Assembly: GCA_008704415.1 (NCBI GenBank)
Contig: VXIS01000088.1
Span: 62,001 to 126,000 of the forward strand
Direction of reading: 5' to 3'
Source: Sphaerosporella brunnea
Taxonomy: Eukaryota > Ascomycota > Pezizomycetes > Pezizales > Pyronemataceae
DNA: 64,000 bases
In this document: one piece after another, positions 48,276 to 61,400 of the stretch
Layout: each line of letters begins with the position of its first letter
Position numbering within the stretch: position 1 is the stretch's first letter
Position numbers and translations under genes: made by a program
The notes under the pieces: generated by a model
What the model saw: only the letters and a program-made list of their open reading frames with translations
Told to the model about the DNA's origin: nothing
Databases searched by the model: none

Positions 48276-48835
48276 GAGCCAGGGTAAAATGGGGTGAAGG
48301 GATTTCTTTTTCTTCTGTGTTCGCTGGGAAATGGTGTTTGTGATTTCTTTGTGCCTTCTACATAGTGGTGTTTTTCTTTTGGGCATCAAATGGGATCTTG
48401 AGATGAACAATCCAATCCGTGTAATTGTGAATCCAATCAGTTCAATTGTGACACTTGTAGATAGTAACCAGGGTACATGAAGAGCGCCATCCATGGCATC
48501 GATTGATCGCTGCAACCAAAAAAAGCTCGCTAACTACATTCAGGCTGTTTATAGCCCATCCATTAAGCAAAAAGACAATAGCTAGAACACATGCGGAAAA
48601 TCGATGGCTGTGATATGACTAGCAGTGTAGAACGGGTATAGTTAGGTGAGGCAATGACGGAGCAAAGAAGTGCCGAAGAATCATGACACCATGACGCTGC
48701 AAGAACTGGTTGTGAGGGTAAAGGAGCCAGCGAGGCACAATCAAAAAGGAAGAACATCCCATCCATAAAAGGTAAAAAGAAAAAAAGGAGACAAGAAAAA
48801 AAGGAAAAGAAATTAACGACCCGTACTTCTAACTT
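48276..48835. other. Convergent intergenic region between argonaute and CaM kinase
   Basis: Two 3' untranslated regions facing each other; purine-rich at about 48770-48815. No gene seen. Confidence 0.6.
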
Positions 48836-50117
<1,282 letters not shown>

Positions 50118-51162
50118 CTTCAAAGCGATTCGATGTGGAGGTGGGGCGGGGTTGAGAAGGATGGAGCTTTGACTCGCGCGCACAGGGGAGTTAATGTGGA
50201 AAACGACGGCTCGGTAACGAGCGAGTGTGAAGAGCGCAAGGGATGGAGCTGCTATGTACTGTGGTGTGAGAGAGTGTGCGATCCGGAGAAGCGTTGGCTT
50301 CTTTGGAGGGCCGAGTTGTTAGAGTCGGCGGTGGTGGTGGATGATGAGTGAGGTAAGGTGAGGGGAGGTTCATCCGCTTATATACTCTATATCAGCTGGC
50401 CCGTCGCTCCGAAGTCCAATCAATGGATACGACGCTCAGCCTTGTTCATGCCTCTCAACTACGCTATACTATCGCGACTTTCTTTTGCGCGTACGTACCT
50501 CCCGGCTGGTTCTATTTTTGGGTTGCCGCGTGAGATGAGCTTGCCAGGTAAGTCCATTCTTCGGCTGCTTGTGACGGTTTCTCAGGGTGTATGGTTACTC
50601 TCGAAATACTCGCCCTGGATGTTCCCGATGTACAGAATCTGCGGTTAAGCAATCACAAGCGGAACTGACCTTTAATTGTGACACGTGAGCGAGTGATAAT
50701 GCGTGAACGGTCGACAGGCCAGTACCCTCGAGAATTCGAGTTGAATTGCTTGATGCACTTGGTTTGTGCATACTTGTAGTTATAGTGAGAACGTGTGCAT
50801 ATTGAGTGGCCGTAAGCCAGATATCGATATTCTCACTCCTTGTACTTGTGACTGATATCTCGGGGACCCTCCCGGATTAGTTACACTCTAACTCATGAAC
50901 TATTTAATCGAGTGATGCTAAGTGAACGACTGACAGCAGATGGCGTCGTCTTCGAACGACCAGCAAAATTCTCCAAGAGAAAGTGTGTATTCGTTCGTAG
51001 TAAGGATGCACCGCAGCGTTGAGCTTGCTTGATATATCAGGTACAAACACATCACAAGAATGCAAAAATCCCAAAATCCATGAAAGAAAACACCGCGCAT
51101 CAAAACCTTGACGCGAATGAAAATGAAAATGAAAATGAAAATGACAATGAAAATGAAGATGG

Positions 51163-51193
<31 letters not shown>

Positions 51194-51328
51194 ACATGTT
51201 GTGAGTTGAAGCACTTTTTCTAATGTAAATCCCGTTTTTGTAACCCCGAAAAAATCCCACGCCAGCCAAAGAACCCTAATTATACAAAGGAAATTGAAGT
51301 GAAAAGATGCAAGATGTTAGGAGGAAAT
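50118..51328. other. Intergenic region upstream of CaM kinase and downstream of SHMT
   Basis: CaM kinase promoter on the left (GGTGG-rich near 50325-50345) and a low-complexity segment at 51115-51192 on the right. No gene seen. Confidence 0.55.
51115..51192. repeat. AAAATG hexamer repeat followed by an A tract
   Basis: About seven imperfect AAAATG/AAATGA units, then about 28 A residues, just past the 3' end of the SHMT gene. Confidence 0.85.
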
Positions 51329-53126
51329 TTAGATAGGCAGAGGGAAGGTGGAGGCCCACTCGGCGATCTCCTTCTTGAGGACCTGAACCTCAGGGACACC
51401 CTGGGTGACCTTGGCCTTGAAGTCCTTGAGCTTGTTGGCCTCCTTAGGAAGCTCGCTCTGGATCTTCAAGCACAGGTTGATGCAGGTGTCAATGTAGCCG
51501 GCAACACGGCGGAAGTCGTCTTCACCGAAACCACGGGTGGTAGCGGCAGGAGTACCAATACGGATACCGCAGGGGGTGAGGGCACTCTTGTCGCCAGGGA
51601 TGGCGTTCTTGTTGCAAGAAATGTTGGCAGCCTCGAGAACAGCCTCGACACGGGCACCGTCGAGCCCCTTGTCGCGGAGGTTGAGCAGAACCATGTGCGA
51701 GTCGGTACCGTCGGATACGAGCTTGTAGCCCAGGCGCTTGAACTCGATTTCGAGAGCCTTGGCATTGGCAACAACCTGCTGCTGGTACTGCTTGAACTCG
51801 GGAGTCATGGTCTGCTTCAGAGCCACGGAGAGGGCAGTGATGGTGTGGTTGTGGGGTCCACCCTGGTGACCGGGGAAGACGCTGTTTGCAAGTCAGCAAA
51901 CATTGCAGCTAAAAATGCATGATGGAGAAAGCGGTCAAAAGATTCAAGATCAGAAGGAAGGCAACGGAAAATATCTACACGGAGTTTTGCGCATTCGGTA
52001 GAAATGATTTACATCCGAAAATGTTTCATCATGTGAATCGTAGACAAAGTGTAACGCTGAACAGGGAATTGTCTTCACATACCTGAAGTTGATCGGGTTC
52101 TCAAGATCGTACATGGTCTTGTTGCCCTTGGCATCGACCTTGCGGACACCACGGCGGAAGAAGATCATGGCGCCACGGGGTCCACGGAGGGACTTGTGGG
52201 TGGTAGTGGTGACAATGTCAGCGTACTCGAAGGGGCTCTTGATAACACCAGCGGCGACCAGGCCGGAAATGTGGGCCATGTCGACCATGAGGTAGGCACC
52301 AACGGAGTCGGCAATCTCGCGCATGCGCTTGTAGTCGATCTCACGGCAATAGGCGGAGGTACCGGCAACAAGGACCTTGGGACGATAAAGGATGGCGTTC
52401 TTGGCCAGGGTATCGTAGTCAATGATGCCGGTCTCCTCGTTGACGCGGTAAGGCATGGTCTCAAAGTAAGTAGAGACGGCAGAGATCCTAATTGCTAGTC
52501 AGGAAAGGCCAATCGAGGCACTTTCTGGGGATTGAACTGACTTCTTCTGGGGAGTCTGGTACCCGTGAGACAAGTGACCACCGTGGGGCAGGTCAAGACC
52601 CATCAGGCGCTCGTGAGGGCGCATGATGGCCTGGTAGACCTGGAGGTTGGCAGGAGATCCAGAGAGGCACTGGACGTTGACACCCCACTTGTCGGGAGTG
52701 ACACCGAAAGCGGCGAGAGCACGCTCCTGGCACAGAGTCTCGACAGCGTCGATGTGCTCGTTACCACCGTAGTAACGAGCGCCGGGGTATCCCTCAGAGT
52801 ACTTGTTGGACATGACAGATCCGAGTGCGTCGTACACGGAGCGAGAGGTGATGTTCTCGGAGGCGATCAGAGGAATGTTCTCCCGTTGACGCTTGATCTC
52901 GCGTTGCTGTGCTGCGATTAACAATGGTCGTGGAGGAGGACGCTGGTTTTTCCTTGAAGGATCTAATTTTTAAAAAAATAAAACATACCACGAGCTCATA
53001 GATCTCCGGGTCAGACTCCTGCAGAGACTTCTCAAGCATCTACATGCCGTGAGTCAATCAGTTCGCACCAACAAAGAATATGAGCAAACCGACTTCCTTG
53101 TGGGACTGGGGGAGAGCGTAAGTCAT
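51329..53126 (-). CDS. Serine hydroxymethyltransferase, cytosolic
   Basis: PLP enzyme that interconverts serine and glycine with tetrahydrofolate, feeding one-carbon metabolism. The 468-aa product comes from five exons: 53094-53126, 52989-53039, 52542-52906, 52083-52487 and 51329-51881; the sum is divisible by three. Hallmarks are [32 protein letters not shown], the PLP-lysine motif [14 protein letters not shown], and [11 protein letters not shown]. The N-terminus [11 protein letters not shown] has no basic presequence, so the cytosolic isozyme is likely. The intron between exons 4 and 5 is 201 nt, long for this window. The acceptor at 52907 uses CACAG immediately after a second AG. Confidence 0.96.
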
Positions 53127-53632
53127 TGTTGCGGATTGTTGCAGGTGAATTGATTGATACAAGCAACGGAAGGGTATAAGATGTGGGGGGTGGGAAAGAA
53201 GGGGAGGGACAGGTTCTCAGATGAGGGGAGTCTCGGGGCAGAGTTTTTGTAGTGTCGATGGCGGGGTCCCACAACAAGAGCTCAAAAAAGTTTTTCTCTC
53301 GCCTAGCTCAGATCCTGGGCTCCCCGCTGACTCCGCTCCGATGGTACTGTCTACCGGCGGGGCAGCGACAGATACATTGTACTAGTCAAGTCCGCAGAAT
53401 TTTGCAGTGATTGATCAGCTGGATAACGGCCCCACACGCTTCCGTCAACAGCCATCACTCGGGGCGCTTGCGGGCAAAGTTCCAGACCAAAAGACCGCCA
53501 CAAAGAGGCCAAGCACTGCAAACGGCAAGCCGGGCAGACAAACATTGAGGTCAAGGGGGACATGCAGAGAATCCGCGAGCTGCATCAAATAGCCACAATG
53601 ACATTGCTCATGCCATCCAGTAATACTGCATA

Positions 53633-53744
53633 AACTCGCAAGCAAGAGACTGGGCTAAGTCACTGCGCCATGTAGGCTTAGTGACTTTGCCACATGGCGC
53701 AGTGACTTAGCCAGTGACGTAGCCCAGTCTCTTGCTTGCGAGTT
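53633..53744. mobile_element. Foldback/TIR element (family D)
   Basis: 112 bp with ends AACTCGCAAGCAAGAGACTG and its exact reverse complement, continuing to GGGCTA, flanked by TA at 53631-53632 and 53745-53746. A second inverted repeat is nested inside, around AAGTCACTGCGCCATG and its complement. The right-hand TA is also the left TA of the next element. No coding capacity. Confidence 0.82.
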
Positions 53745-53746
53745 TA

Positions 53747-53957
53747 CTATCGCGTGGCCCCCAATGTCGTTTTTTCCCCAGTGTCGCGCTGAAAAGTACG
53801 CCGGCTGGCTCAGAAATACGCATGGCAACGGGCAACGTTTCTGAGTGGTGGTTGCTACGCGAGGTCCCCGCCAAAGCTGCCCGCGTATTTCTCAGCCAGC
53901 CAGCGTACTTTTCAGCGCGACACTGGGGAGAAAACGACATTGGGGGCCACGCGATAG
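53747..53957. mobile_element. Family A TIR element, copy 1
   Basis: 211 bp beginning CTATCGCGTGGCCCCCAATG, with the exact complement at the right end, and TA on both sides (53745-53746, 53958-53959). Most of the element is one long imperfect inverted repeat, including GCTGAAAAGTACG with its complement. A second copy lies at 58626-58843. TA targets suggest mobilisation by a Tc1-mariner-type transposase. Confidence 0.9.
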
Positions 53958-54144
53958 TATGCGGTAAGCCTCAATTGAGTAAATTTTGATTCAATTGGCG
54001 ATCTGCCCGTTAGTGTCAGAGACCCCCCTAGGTGATACATAAAAGTACAAATTTTTTCGCCTAAACCCCTGTTTTTGGCTGTTTTACACCAAAAATGCCC
54101 CATATTCGAGCAATAACTCCACCACATCACAGCGGGAAATTTTG

Positions 54145-54470
54145 GTTGGGCATTGAAGTGATAGACAAATCCATAGAATCTCAATAATTGTGGTGACATT
54201 GTGAAAATCGGGCGTTGTGGTGGAGTGAGGAGCTGGATTCGTCACGTCCCCATACAAAATCTCGTGTTTTCGAGCTCCCAACCACCTCCCAGCTCATTGC
54301 ACCTTCAGATTTTGAAAAATTTGAGCGCCCTTTCAGGAGGAAAAATTTCAGATAATTTCCAAGCTCGTCCTCAAAGGCTGAGTTTTTAGAACCAGAGGAA
54401 GGTGTTTGGGTAGCTACTTTGGCTGTAAAACGGCAAAGTAACGAATCTTTTTGTCCCTTGACTGTGATAT
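54145..54470. repeat. Dispersed repeat, copy 2
   Basis: Same orientation and high identity to the segment at 7008-7370. It lacks the bases around the palindrome of copy 1 and has a shorter stretch before TGGCTGTAAAACGGC. The minus-strand frame shared with copy 1 is open here as well. Confidence 0.85.
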
Positions 54471-54490
54471 GTTCCAAAAGTACCCCGCCC

Positions 54491-54523
<33 letters not shown>

Positions 54524-54668
54524 GCTGAAAAAGAGGACAAGAAAACAGAAAAAAAGAAAAAAAAGAAAAACACAATAAATAATAATTGGAAAGACATGCC
54601 TCCCCTCCCGACAAAATTCGTAACGCCGTGTATCTATGGAAAACGAGCTCCTCGAACAATTGCACATA

Positions 54669-56091
<1,423 letters not shown>

Positions 56092-56469
56092 CGTGCCGGG
56101 TGTCTTGTCGGTGGTAGTGAGAAGAGTTGTGTGGGTATATCAAGTGTCGCGAGGTAGATCTTTTCTGGGGAATGCGGGGCGGGTGTTCTAGCTCGACGTG
56201 GGCGCGAAATCTGGCCGATGATGTAAGTCCAAAGCCTACGTGAAAGAGAAAACGAGACCCCGAGTGAAGGAAGCTGTGAACATACCCCAAATGAGTGTCT
56301 GGACGTGAAGCAGTAGCGCTGATCGCAGTAAGAAGAAAGAGCAACAGAAAGAAGACCAGTTGTTGCTTTGCTGGGTGCGCTTCTTGGCGTTTAGAGACCA
56401 ACTGTGCAACCACCCCACGTCTACCCACCCCGCCGCGTGCCATCATATTCATTACCATCCGATCTCGCT
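56092..56469. promoter_or_regulatory. Divergent promoter region between VPS4 and prefoldin 6
   Basis: 378 bp separate the two start codons. No specific site identified. Confidence 0.5.
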
Positions 56470-57019
56470 ATGGCTGACTCCCAGAAGCTCTTGCAGAGCC
56501 TAACAGATGAGTTCCAGAACCTACAGAAAGGTTTCTTCCATTTCGCTGTTGCTTGGAGTCGCCCTGACTTTTGGCAGACCTGAGCTCGGCCGTCGAGGCA
56601 CGACAGAAACTCGAATCGCAGCTTCAGGAGAACAAGTCCGTACAGAAGGTATAGCGCACCACGTGTCCACATATCGAGAACCCATTTGTCTGATGTGGCG
56701 GCGCTACAGGAATTCGCGAGTTTGGAAGATGATGCGAAGATTTACAAACTTGTTGGCCCGGTGCTGTTGAAGCAGGACAGGGCGGAGGCTGTCATGAACG
56801 TTGACAAGCGTCTGGAATTCATCGAGTCCGAGATGTGCGTTCCGGTGAAGTTCCTTGGCGGAGTGTTGAGAGCGCTGGTTGACATTTGCTTGGGACAGAA
56901 AACGAATAGAAGGACAGATCACCGAGATTGGAAACAAGCAGGAAAAGAAGAAGATGGAGATCATGCAGTTGCAGACGCAGCTGGAGCAGGCCGCCAAAGC
57001 GGCGGCAGCGCAGGAGTAG
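56470..57019 (+). CDS. YKE2: Prefoldin subunit 6
   Basis: Beta-type prefoldin subunit; the hexamer passes unfolded actin and tubulin to CCT, whose eta subunit is also encoded in this window. The 125-aa product comes from exons 56470-56530, 56578-56648, 56710-56834 and 56899-57019; the sum is divisible by three. The coiled-coil pattern is clear: QKLLQSLTDEFQNLQK, DLSSAVEARQKLESQLQENK, then the beta-hairpin segment IYKLVGPVLLKQDRAEAV and a second coiled coil EGQITEIGNKQEKKKMEIMQ. Introns 1 to 3 are 47-64 nt. Confidence 0.93.
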
Positions 57020-57508
57020 CAATGTACAACAATAGACATACCAAAAGCTCTTCTACACAGCAAGATCACGATTTCCATAAACTTAGTAAGACAGCTCATG
57101 GTATCCCTCGCAATTGCAGGCTATTGTACAGACAGGCGAGTATGACAAACTTTTGGCCCGCTCATGCCGCCTCCTCGTGCTTTTTCTTTTTCTTCTTCTC
57201 CCCGTCCTTATCCGTCTTATGCCACTTCTTTTTCCTCTGATGATCCTTCCTCCGCAGGGGGCTTCTCCGGCTTGTCCACATCCATGGCATCCAGTGTTTT
57301 CACTAGCCAGCTGGCCCGCGGGCTCATAGAAGCCCGGCTGGCTGATAGGTAGAGCACTACTGAGGCTTGAAGGGGCGGCGTTCTAGTAGTGGTAAGCGCA
57401 CGATGATACATCTTCACACGAAATCACTCGCTTAGTTCACGTCTGCTTCATTTTTCGACCCTCAGCTGACTACTAAAGAGCGCCAGCCGCTAAGGCTGTG
57501 GCATTTAG
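57020..57508. other. Region between prefoldin 6 and RPA34 with possible coding remnants
   Basis: Minus-strand frames at about 57179-57417 contain LDAMDVDKPEKPPAEEGS and, one base out of phase, a lysine-rich tail ending at about 57174. They resemble the Lys-rich C-terminus expected of RPA34 and may be a terminal exon not joined here. Confidence 0.45.
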
Positions 57509-58269
57509 CTATTGACAACCTCCCATGACCTCGTCCTCTGCATCGCCGACCGCCCCGAAAGGCTTATAACGCATTCGCAATCCCTCGGGCTGAAGCCGAA
57601 CAGGCTGTGCCTCGGGAATCTGATCTTTCGAGATCTTCCTCCGCTTGGGTAAGCTCTCCACCATGCGGAACGCCTTCTCTATTGACTGCCCAACTGTACT
57701 TCAATCAGCAATACACCCTCTCGATCCCAGCCTGTGATGAATATACCTGCTCTGTACACCCCCTTCGAGTCCGGGAACATAATTTTAACACTCCCGTCCA
57801 GAGCCTCCGTGTCCTCGTTCAAGCAGAAACTCCGTCCCTTGATTTCCATTACAGGATTACCTTCGGCGACATCAACAGGTGAAAAAGCAGGCAACCTCGA
57901 GATCGGCGCATTGGCAGGCGCAGTGATGAACCACAACTGCTTCCCCTTCAAGTTCGCAGCGGAGAACGGGTTTGAGTCTCGCAGTGAATCCGCCGCTGAC
58001 AGTGCCGTGAAGTTTTGCGGGGGCTGGTATCGGTATGTAACATCTCTGAGCATGCACACACAATCAGTACAGTGCCCACTCGCTATTGGAATTCGTTAAT
58101 ACCTTGGCTGCTGCTCCTCGACTTCGCTGTCGCTCCCGCTCTCATCTGAGTCTGAAACCACCTCAGCCGAAAGCTTGGATGTTGTTTTGGAGGGCGTGGG
58201 CTGCGCGGCAGCGGGGGTGGATTTTGATGGTTTCGCCATTTGTTTGGTGGAGTTTGCTTTCTCAACCAT
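57509..58269 (-). CDS. RPA34: RNA polymerase I subunit RPA34
   Basis: TFIIF-beta-like subunit that stabilises RNA polymerase I with its partner RPA49. Exons 58103-58269, 57747-58045 and 57509-57693 give 216 aa; the sum is divisible by three. The N-terminus is Lys/Ser-rich and acidic (SDSDESGSDSEVEEQQPR). The core contains YRYQPPQNFTAL, SNPFSAANLKGKQLWFITAP and ANAPISRLP, which fit the RPA34 dimerisation region, followed by LRMRYKPFGAVGDAEDE. The last frame stops just after VMGGCQ, without the basic tail common in RPA34; a further exon between about 57179 and 57420 may supply it. The gene is divergent from DBP8. Confidence 0.8.
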
Positions 58270-58359
58270 GGTTGGTTCGGGTTGCGACGCTTTAGAGTGG
58301 GGAGGAACTGGCTGAGCTTGTTGGCGTCCGCGCACAACGCGAAAAAAAGTTTATGGTTA

Positions 58360-58623
58360 CTCACGCGGCCGGAATCATTGAACATCACGTGCCGCACAGG
58401 GTTGGGGTTATATTTTTCACGTGTGTGGGGTTGCGGCGGAGCCAGGCCACAACGGCTGATTTTTGGAGGGCTTATTTTCGCGTATCCTACTACATCAATT
58501 TGAATCAAATCGGTCGCGCCGTTGTTGAGATAATGGGGGGGGTATCGAGCGGGGTGCTTTCGGGTAGAAAATATAACCCCAACCCTGCGGGCACGTGATG
58601 TGCGATGATTCCGGCCGCGTGAG
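58360..58623. mobile_element. Family B TIR element
   Basis: 264 bp with ends CTCACGCGGCCGGAATCATT and exact complement, each followed inward by matching segments including CACGTG/GCACGTG and GGTTGGGGTTATATTTT; TA at 58358-58359 and 58624-58625. The arms are about 55 bp with a few mismatches and there is no coding sequence. The right-hand TA is shared with the family A element beginning at 58626. Confidence 0.88.
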
Positions 58624-58625
58624 TA

Positions 58626-58843
58626 CTATCGCGTTGCCACCTACCAGGTATGTCGTCTTTTCACCTATGTCGCGCTGAAAAGTACGCTGGCTGGCTCAGA
58701 AATACGCATGGCAACGGGCGGCCTTGCGGGGTGGTGGTTGCGGCGCCAGATCCTCGCCAGAGCTGCCCGCGTATTTCTGAGCCAGCCAGCGTACTTTTCA
58801 GCGCGACATTGGTGAAAAGACGACATAGGCGGCAACGCGATAG
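58626..58843. mobile_element. Family A TIR element, copy 2
   Basis: 218 bp beginning CTATCGCGTTGCC and ending GGCAACGCGATAG, with TA on both sides (58624-58625, 58844-58845). The internal GCTGAAAAGTACGCTGGCTG arm and its complement match copy 1 at 53747-53957. Confidence 0.9.
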
Positions 58844-59115
58844 TACATACCAAGTATGTGAGGGATTGAACGCGTCGTCGGAGTGAGAACATGCGCATAT
58901 TTCCTCTTCTCTGCTCACCAACACAACCGGGCAGAAACAGTAAATAGGGCCGAGTGCCCAAATCCAATTGCTCGCAAACCAACTCCACGCTGTGTTCTTT
59001 CGTCTCCACTGAGTTTGGAGCGGCTCTGCTCGTCACGGCAATCCCCGTCAAAAATTTATACATTCCCTCTATTCGTTGCGCCGCTACGCCGTTCCCCACC
59101 ACCACCTACGCCAAC

Positions 59116-60506
59116 ATGATGACGACGTCTGCCTCCTTCTCTAGCCTCAACATCGACAAATGGCTAGTCGACTCCCTATCCGCCATGGCGATCCGGAAGC
59201 CAACACCTATCCAGGCCGCCTGTATTCCCCCCATTCTCGCCGGCAAAGACTGCATCGGTGGCTCCCGTACCGGTTCCGGAAAAACTGTCGCCTTTGCGGT
59301 TCCTATACTCCAGCAATGGGCTAAAGACCCGTTTGGTGTTTTTGCGGTTGTGTTGACACCTACCAGGTATGGGATGAGAAGAAGGAGGAGAGGAATGTAC
59401 TGACGGTTAATGCGGTTTTTAGAGAACTTGCGATACAGATCGCGGAACAGTTTACAGCTCTCGGTGCCCCGCAGAATCTTAAGATCTGTCTCCTCATCGG
59501 AGGCGTAGATATGCGTACCCAAGCGTTGTCACTGGGAACCCGTCCACACGTAGTTATTGCAACCCCGGGACGGATGGCGGATCACATCCACTCTTCGGGC
59601 GAGGACACGATCTGCGGACTCCGGCGGGCAAAAATAGTAGTACTCGACGAAGCGGACCGAATGCTTTCCGAAACATTTGCGCAGGATCTGGGGGATTGCT
59701 TGGAAGTGCTCCCGAAAGCCGGGAAGGATGGGAGGCAAACGCTACTGTTCACGGCCACGATGACGGAGGAGGTAAAGATGCTCAAGGAACTTGAGGGCCG
59801 GGAAGGAAGAAGGGAATGTTTTGTCTGCGAAGTCGAGACGGATAAAGTCGCCATACCCCCCACGTTAGATCAGCGGTATTTACTTCTGAACTCGTTCACC
59901 AGAGAGGCTTATCTTCATACCCTGCTATCTACCCCCGGGAATGAGAATAAGAGCACTATCGTCTTTACAAATAGGACAGAAACGGCGAATTTGCTCACGC
60001 ACATCCTGAGGCAGCTGGGACATCGTGTCACGGCGCTGCATAGTCAGCTGGCTCAGAGCGATCGGATTGATTCGCTTGGAAGGTTCCGTGCCGAGGCGGC
60101 GAGGATCTTGGTGGCTACGGATGTCGCGAGTAGAGGTTTGGATATTCCCGTCGTGGAACTGGTCGTCAACTACGATGTCCCCCGCGACCCAGATGATTAC
60201 ATCCACCGAGTGGGACGCACAGCTCGTGCAGGGAAGGCGGGTGAGGCGATCACGTTCGTATCAGAGAGGGATGTGGCATTGGCGGAAAACATCGAGACAC
60301 GCATAGGGACCAAGTTGGAGAAGTATGTGGACGAACCTGGTGTCAGTCTGGAAGGAAGGGTCGTCAGGGAAACGTTACAGCTCGTTAGCGAGAAGAAACG
60401 AGTTGCCAAAATGGATATTGATGAGGGAAGGAATGAAATGGGGAAGAGAAAGAGGAAGCTAGTCGAGAAGGCCAACAAGAGGAAGAAGGCCGTTAGAGGG
60501 GAATGA
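59116..60506 (+). CDS. DBP8: DEAD-box RNA helicase DBP8
   Basis: ATP-dependent helicase needed for 40S ribosomal subunit assembly in the nucleolus. The 444-aa product comes from exons 59116-59366 and 59423-60506, with the intron splitting the PTRELA motif. The helicase motifs are complete: Q-motif [14 protein letters not shown], Walker [26 protein letters not shown] in [10 protein letters not shown], a TAT variant of SAT in [23 protein letters not shown] and HRVGRTAR. The C-terminus is basic ([20 protein letters not shown]), typical of nucleolar helicases. The first of two ATGs (59116, 59119) is used here. Confidence 0.93.
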
Positions 60507-61400
60507 ACGTAATGGATTGCATTGGGCGTATGGCGTCGAAAAGTGCTTTCTTTCTTTTTCATGGACTTGGGATTGTACATACTCCTGAATACCCACCCCC
60601 TTGCGGGGTACTACGTCTACTACATGGAGCTGCTCGTGGTTTGAATATATGGCAACTCCTCAACTACGCTGTGGAAATAGTTTTCGATTGGCCCATGGGT
60701 GAAATCACAATACATCACTCGATAACCTCCCAGCGACGCAGTGTACATCATTAAAGAAGCCTACGACGCAGAACTTTTCGGCATCGCAGCCGGCCTCGAA
60801 CTTACCGGCAACTCCCCACAGGTAGCTCTGCCGGCATAGTTCGCATATTCACCGACGCACAGGCGGCCCTCAAGAGGCTACGAGACAATACGCCGACAAT
60901 GGCTACTGCCGAGGATTGCTAACGCCGAGACTACGCTCCTGGCCGCAGGATGGAGGACCGAGTTCTGGTCCTAGGACACAAAGACGTCCTCGGCAACAAA
61001 CTCGCCGACCGCCGAGCGAAGGAAGCCGCCGAAGGCCGCGGTGACGGGACTTGGCCTGCAAGGCCTCATATGTATTGACTCTCATACTATATATATCTCT
61101 TTTGTCTCATTTCTCCTATGTGGAACGACCTTCTTCTTCTTATTTACTTTCTGCTCTCCTTCTCAGGCACGCCCGTCTGTGGATCCATGAGACCTAAGGG
61201 TAGCCTGCATACTAGCCTGTTGATTATGCTTGTTCACTCCCAGCATTGCGAGCTCTACCAGGCCATATCCCTCAGCCAAAACGACTTATCCAGCCATCTA
61301 AGTGTCTGCCCTTAAAACAAAAAAGGCCCAAAAAGAACGCCCGAACCAACTGCCAACAACGCCCCAAAAATGAAGGTATATCCCCCGGTGGGGGCCACCC
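60507..61400. other. Intergenic region with a retroelement relic
   Basis: DBP8 3' untranslated region, then the RNase H relic at about 60755-61073. The last 300 bp before the F-box gene show no feature. Confidence 0.6.
60755..61073 (+). pseudogene. RNase H relic of a retrotransposon
   Basis: Three pieces of an RNase H domain survive in different frames: EAYDAELFGIAAGLEL (catalytic Glu region), VRIFTDAQAALKRLRDN (catalytic Asp region), and VLGHKDVLGNKLADRRAKEA (the His and final Asp region). Stops and frame changes break the domain between them. This order and spacing are typical of the RNase H carried by LINE-type elements of fungi (Tad-like) or related retroelements. No reverse transcriptase remains nearby. 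Confidence 0.7.

Larger units (their letters stand above)
53127..54668. other. Intergenic mobile-element cluster
   Basis: Upstream of SHMT and downstream of VPS4. Contains the inverted-repeat element at 53633-53744, the family A element at 53747-53957, repeat copy 2 at about 54145-54470, and an A-rich tract at about 54492-54570. No gene seen. Confidence 0.65.
58270..59115. promoter_or_regulatory. Divergent RPA34-DBP8 promoter region carrying two mobile elements
   Basis: 846 bp between the two start codons, of which 58360-58843 (484 bp) is occupied by two abutting TIR elements. The unoccupied DNA, about 90 bp on the RPA34 side and 270 bp on the DBP8 side, should hold the native promoters. CACGTG occurs inside the family B element near 58387. 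Confidence 0.75.

Noticed and set aside
50466..50476. TACTATCGCG, identical to the end of family A elements
   Set aside because: There is no complementary end within reach, so it is probably chance.
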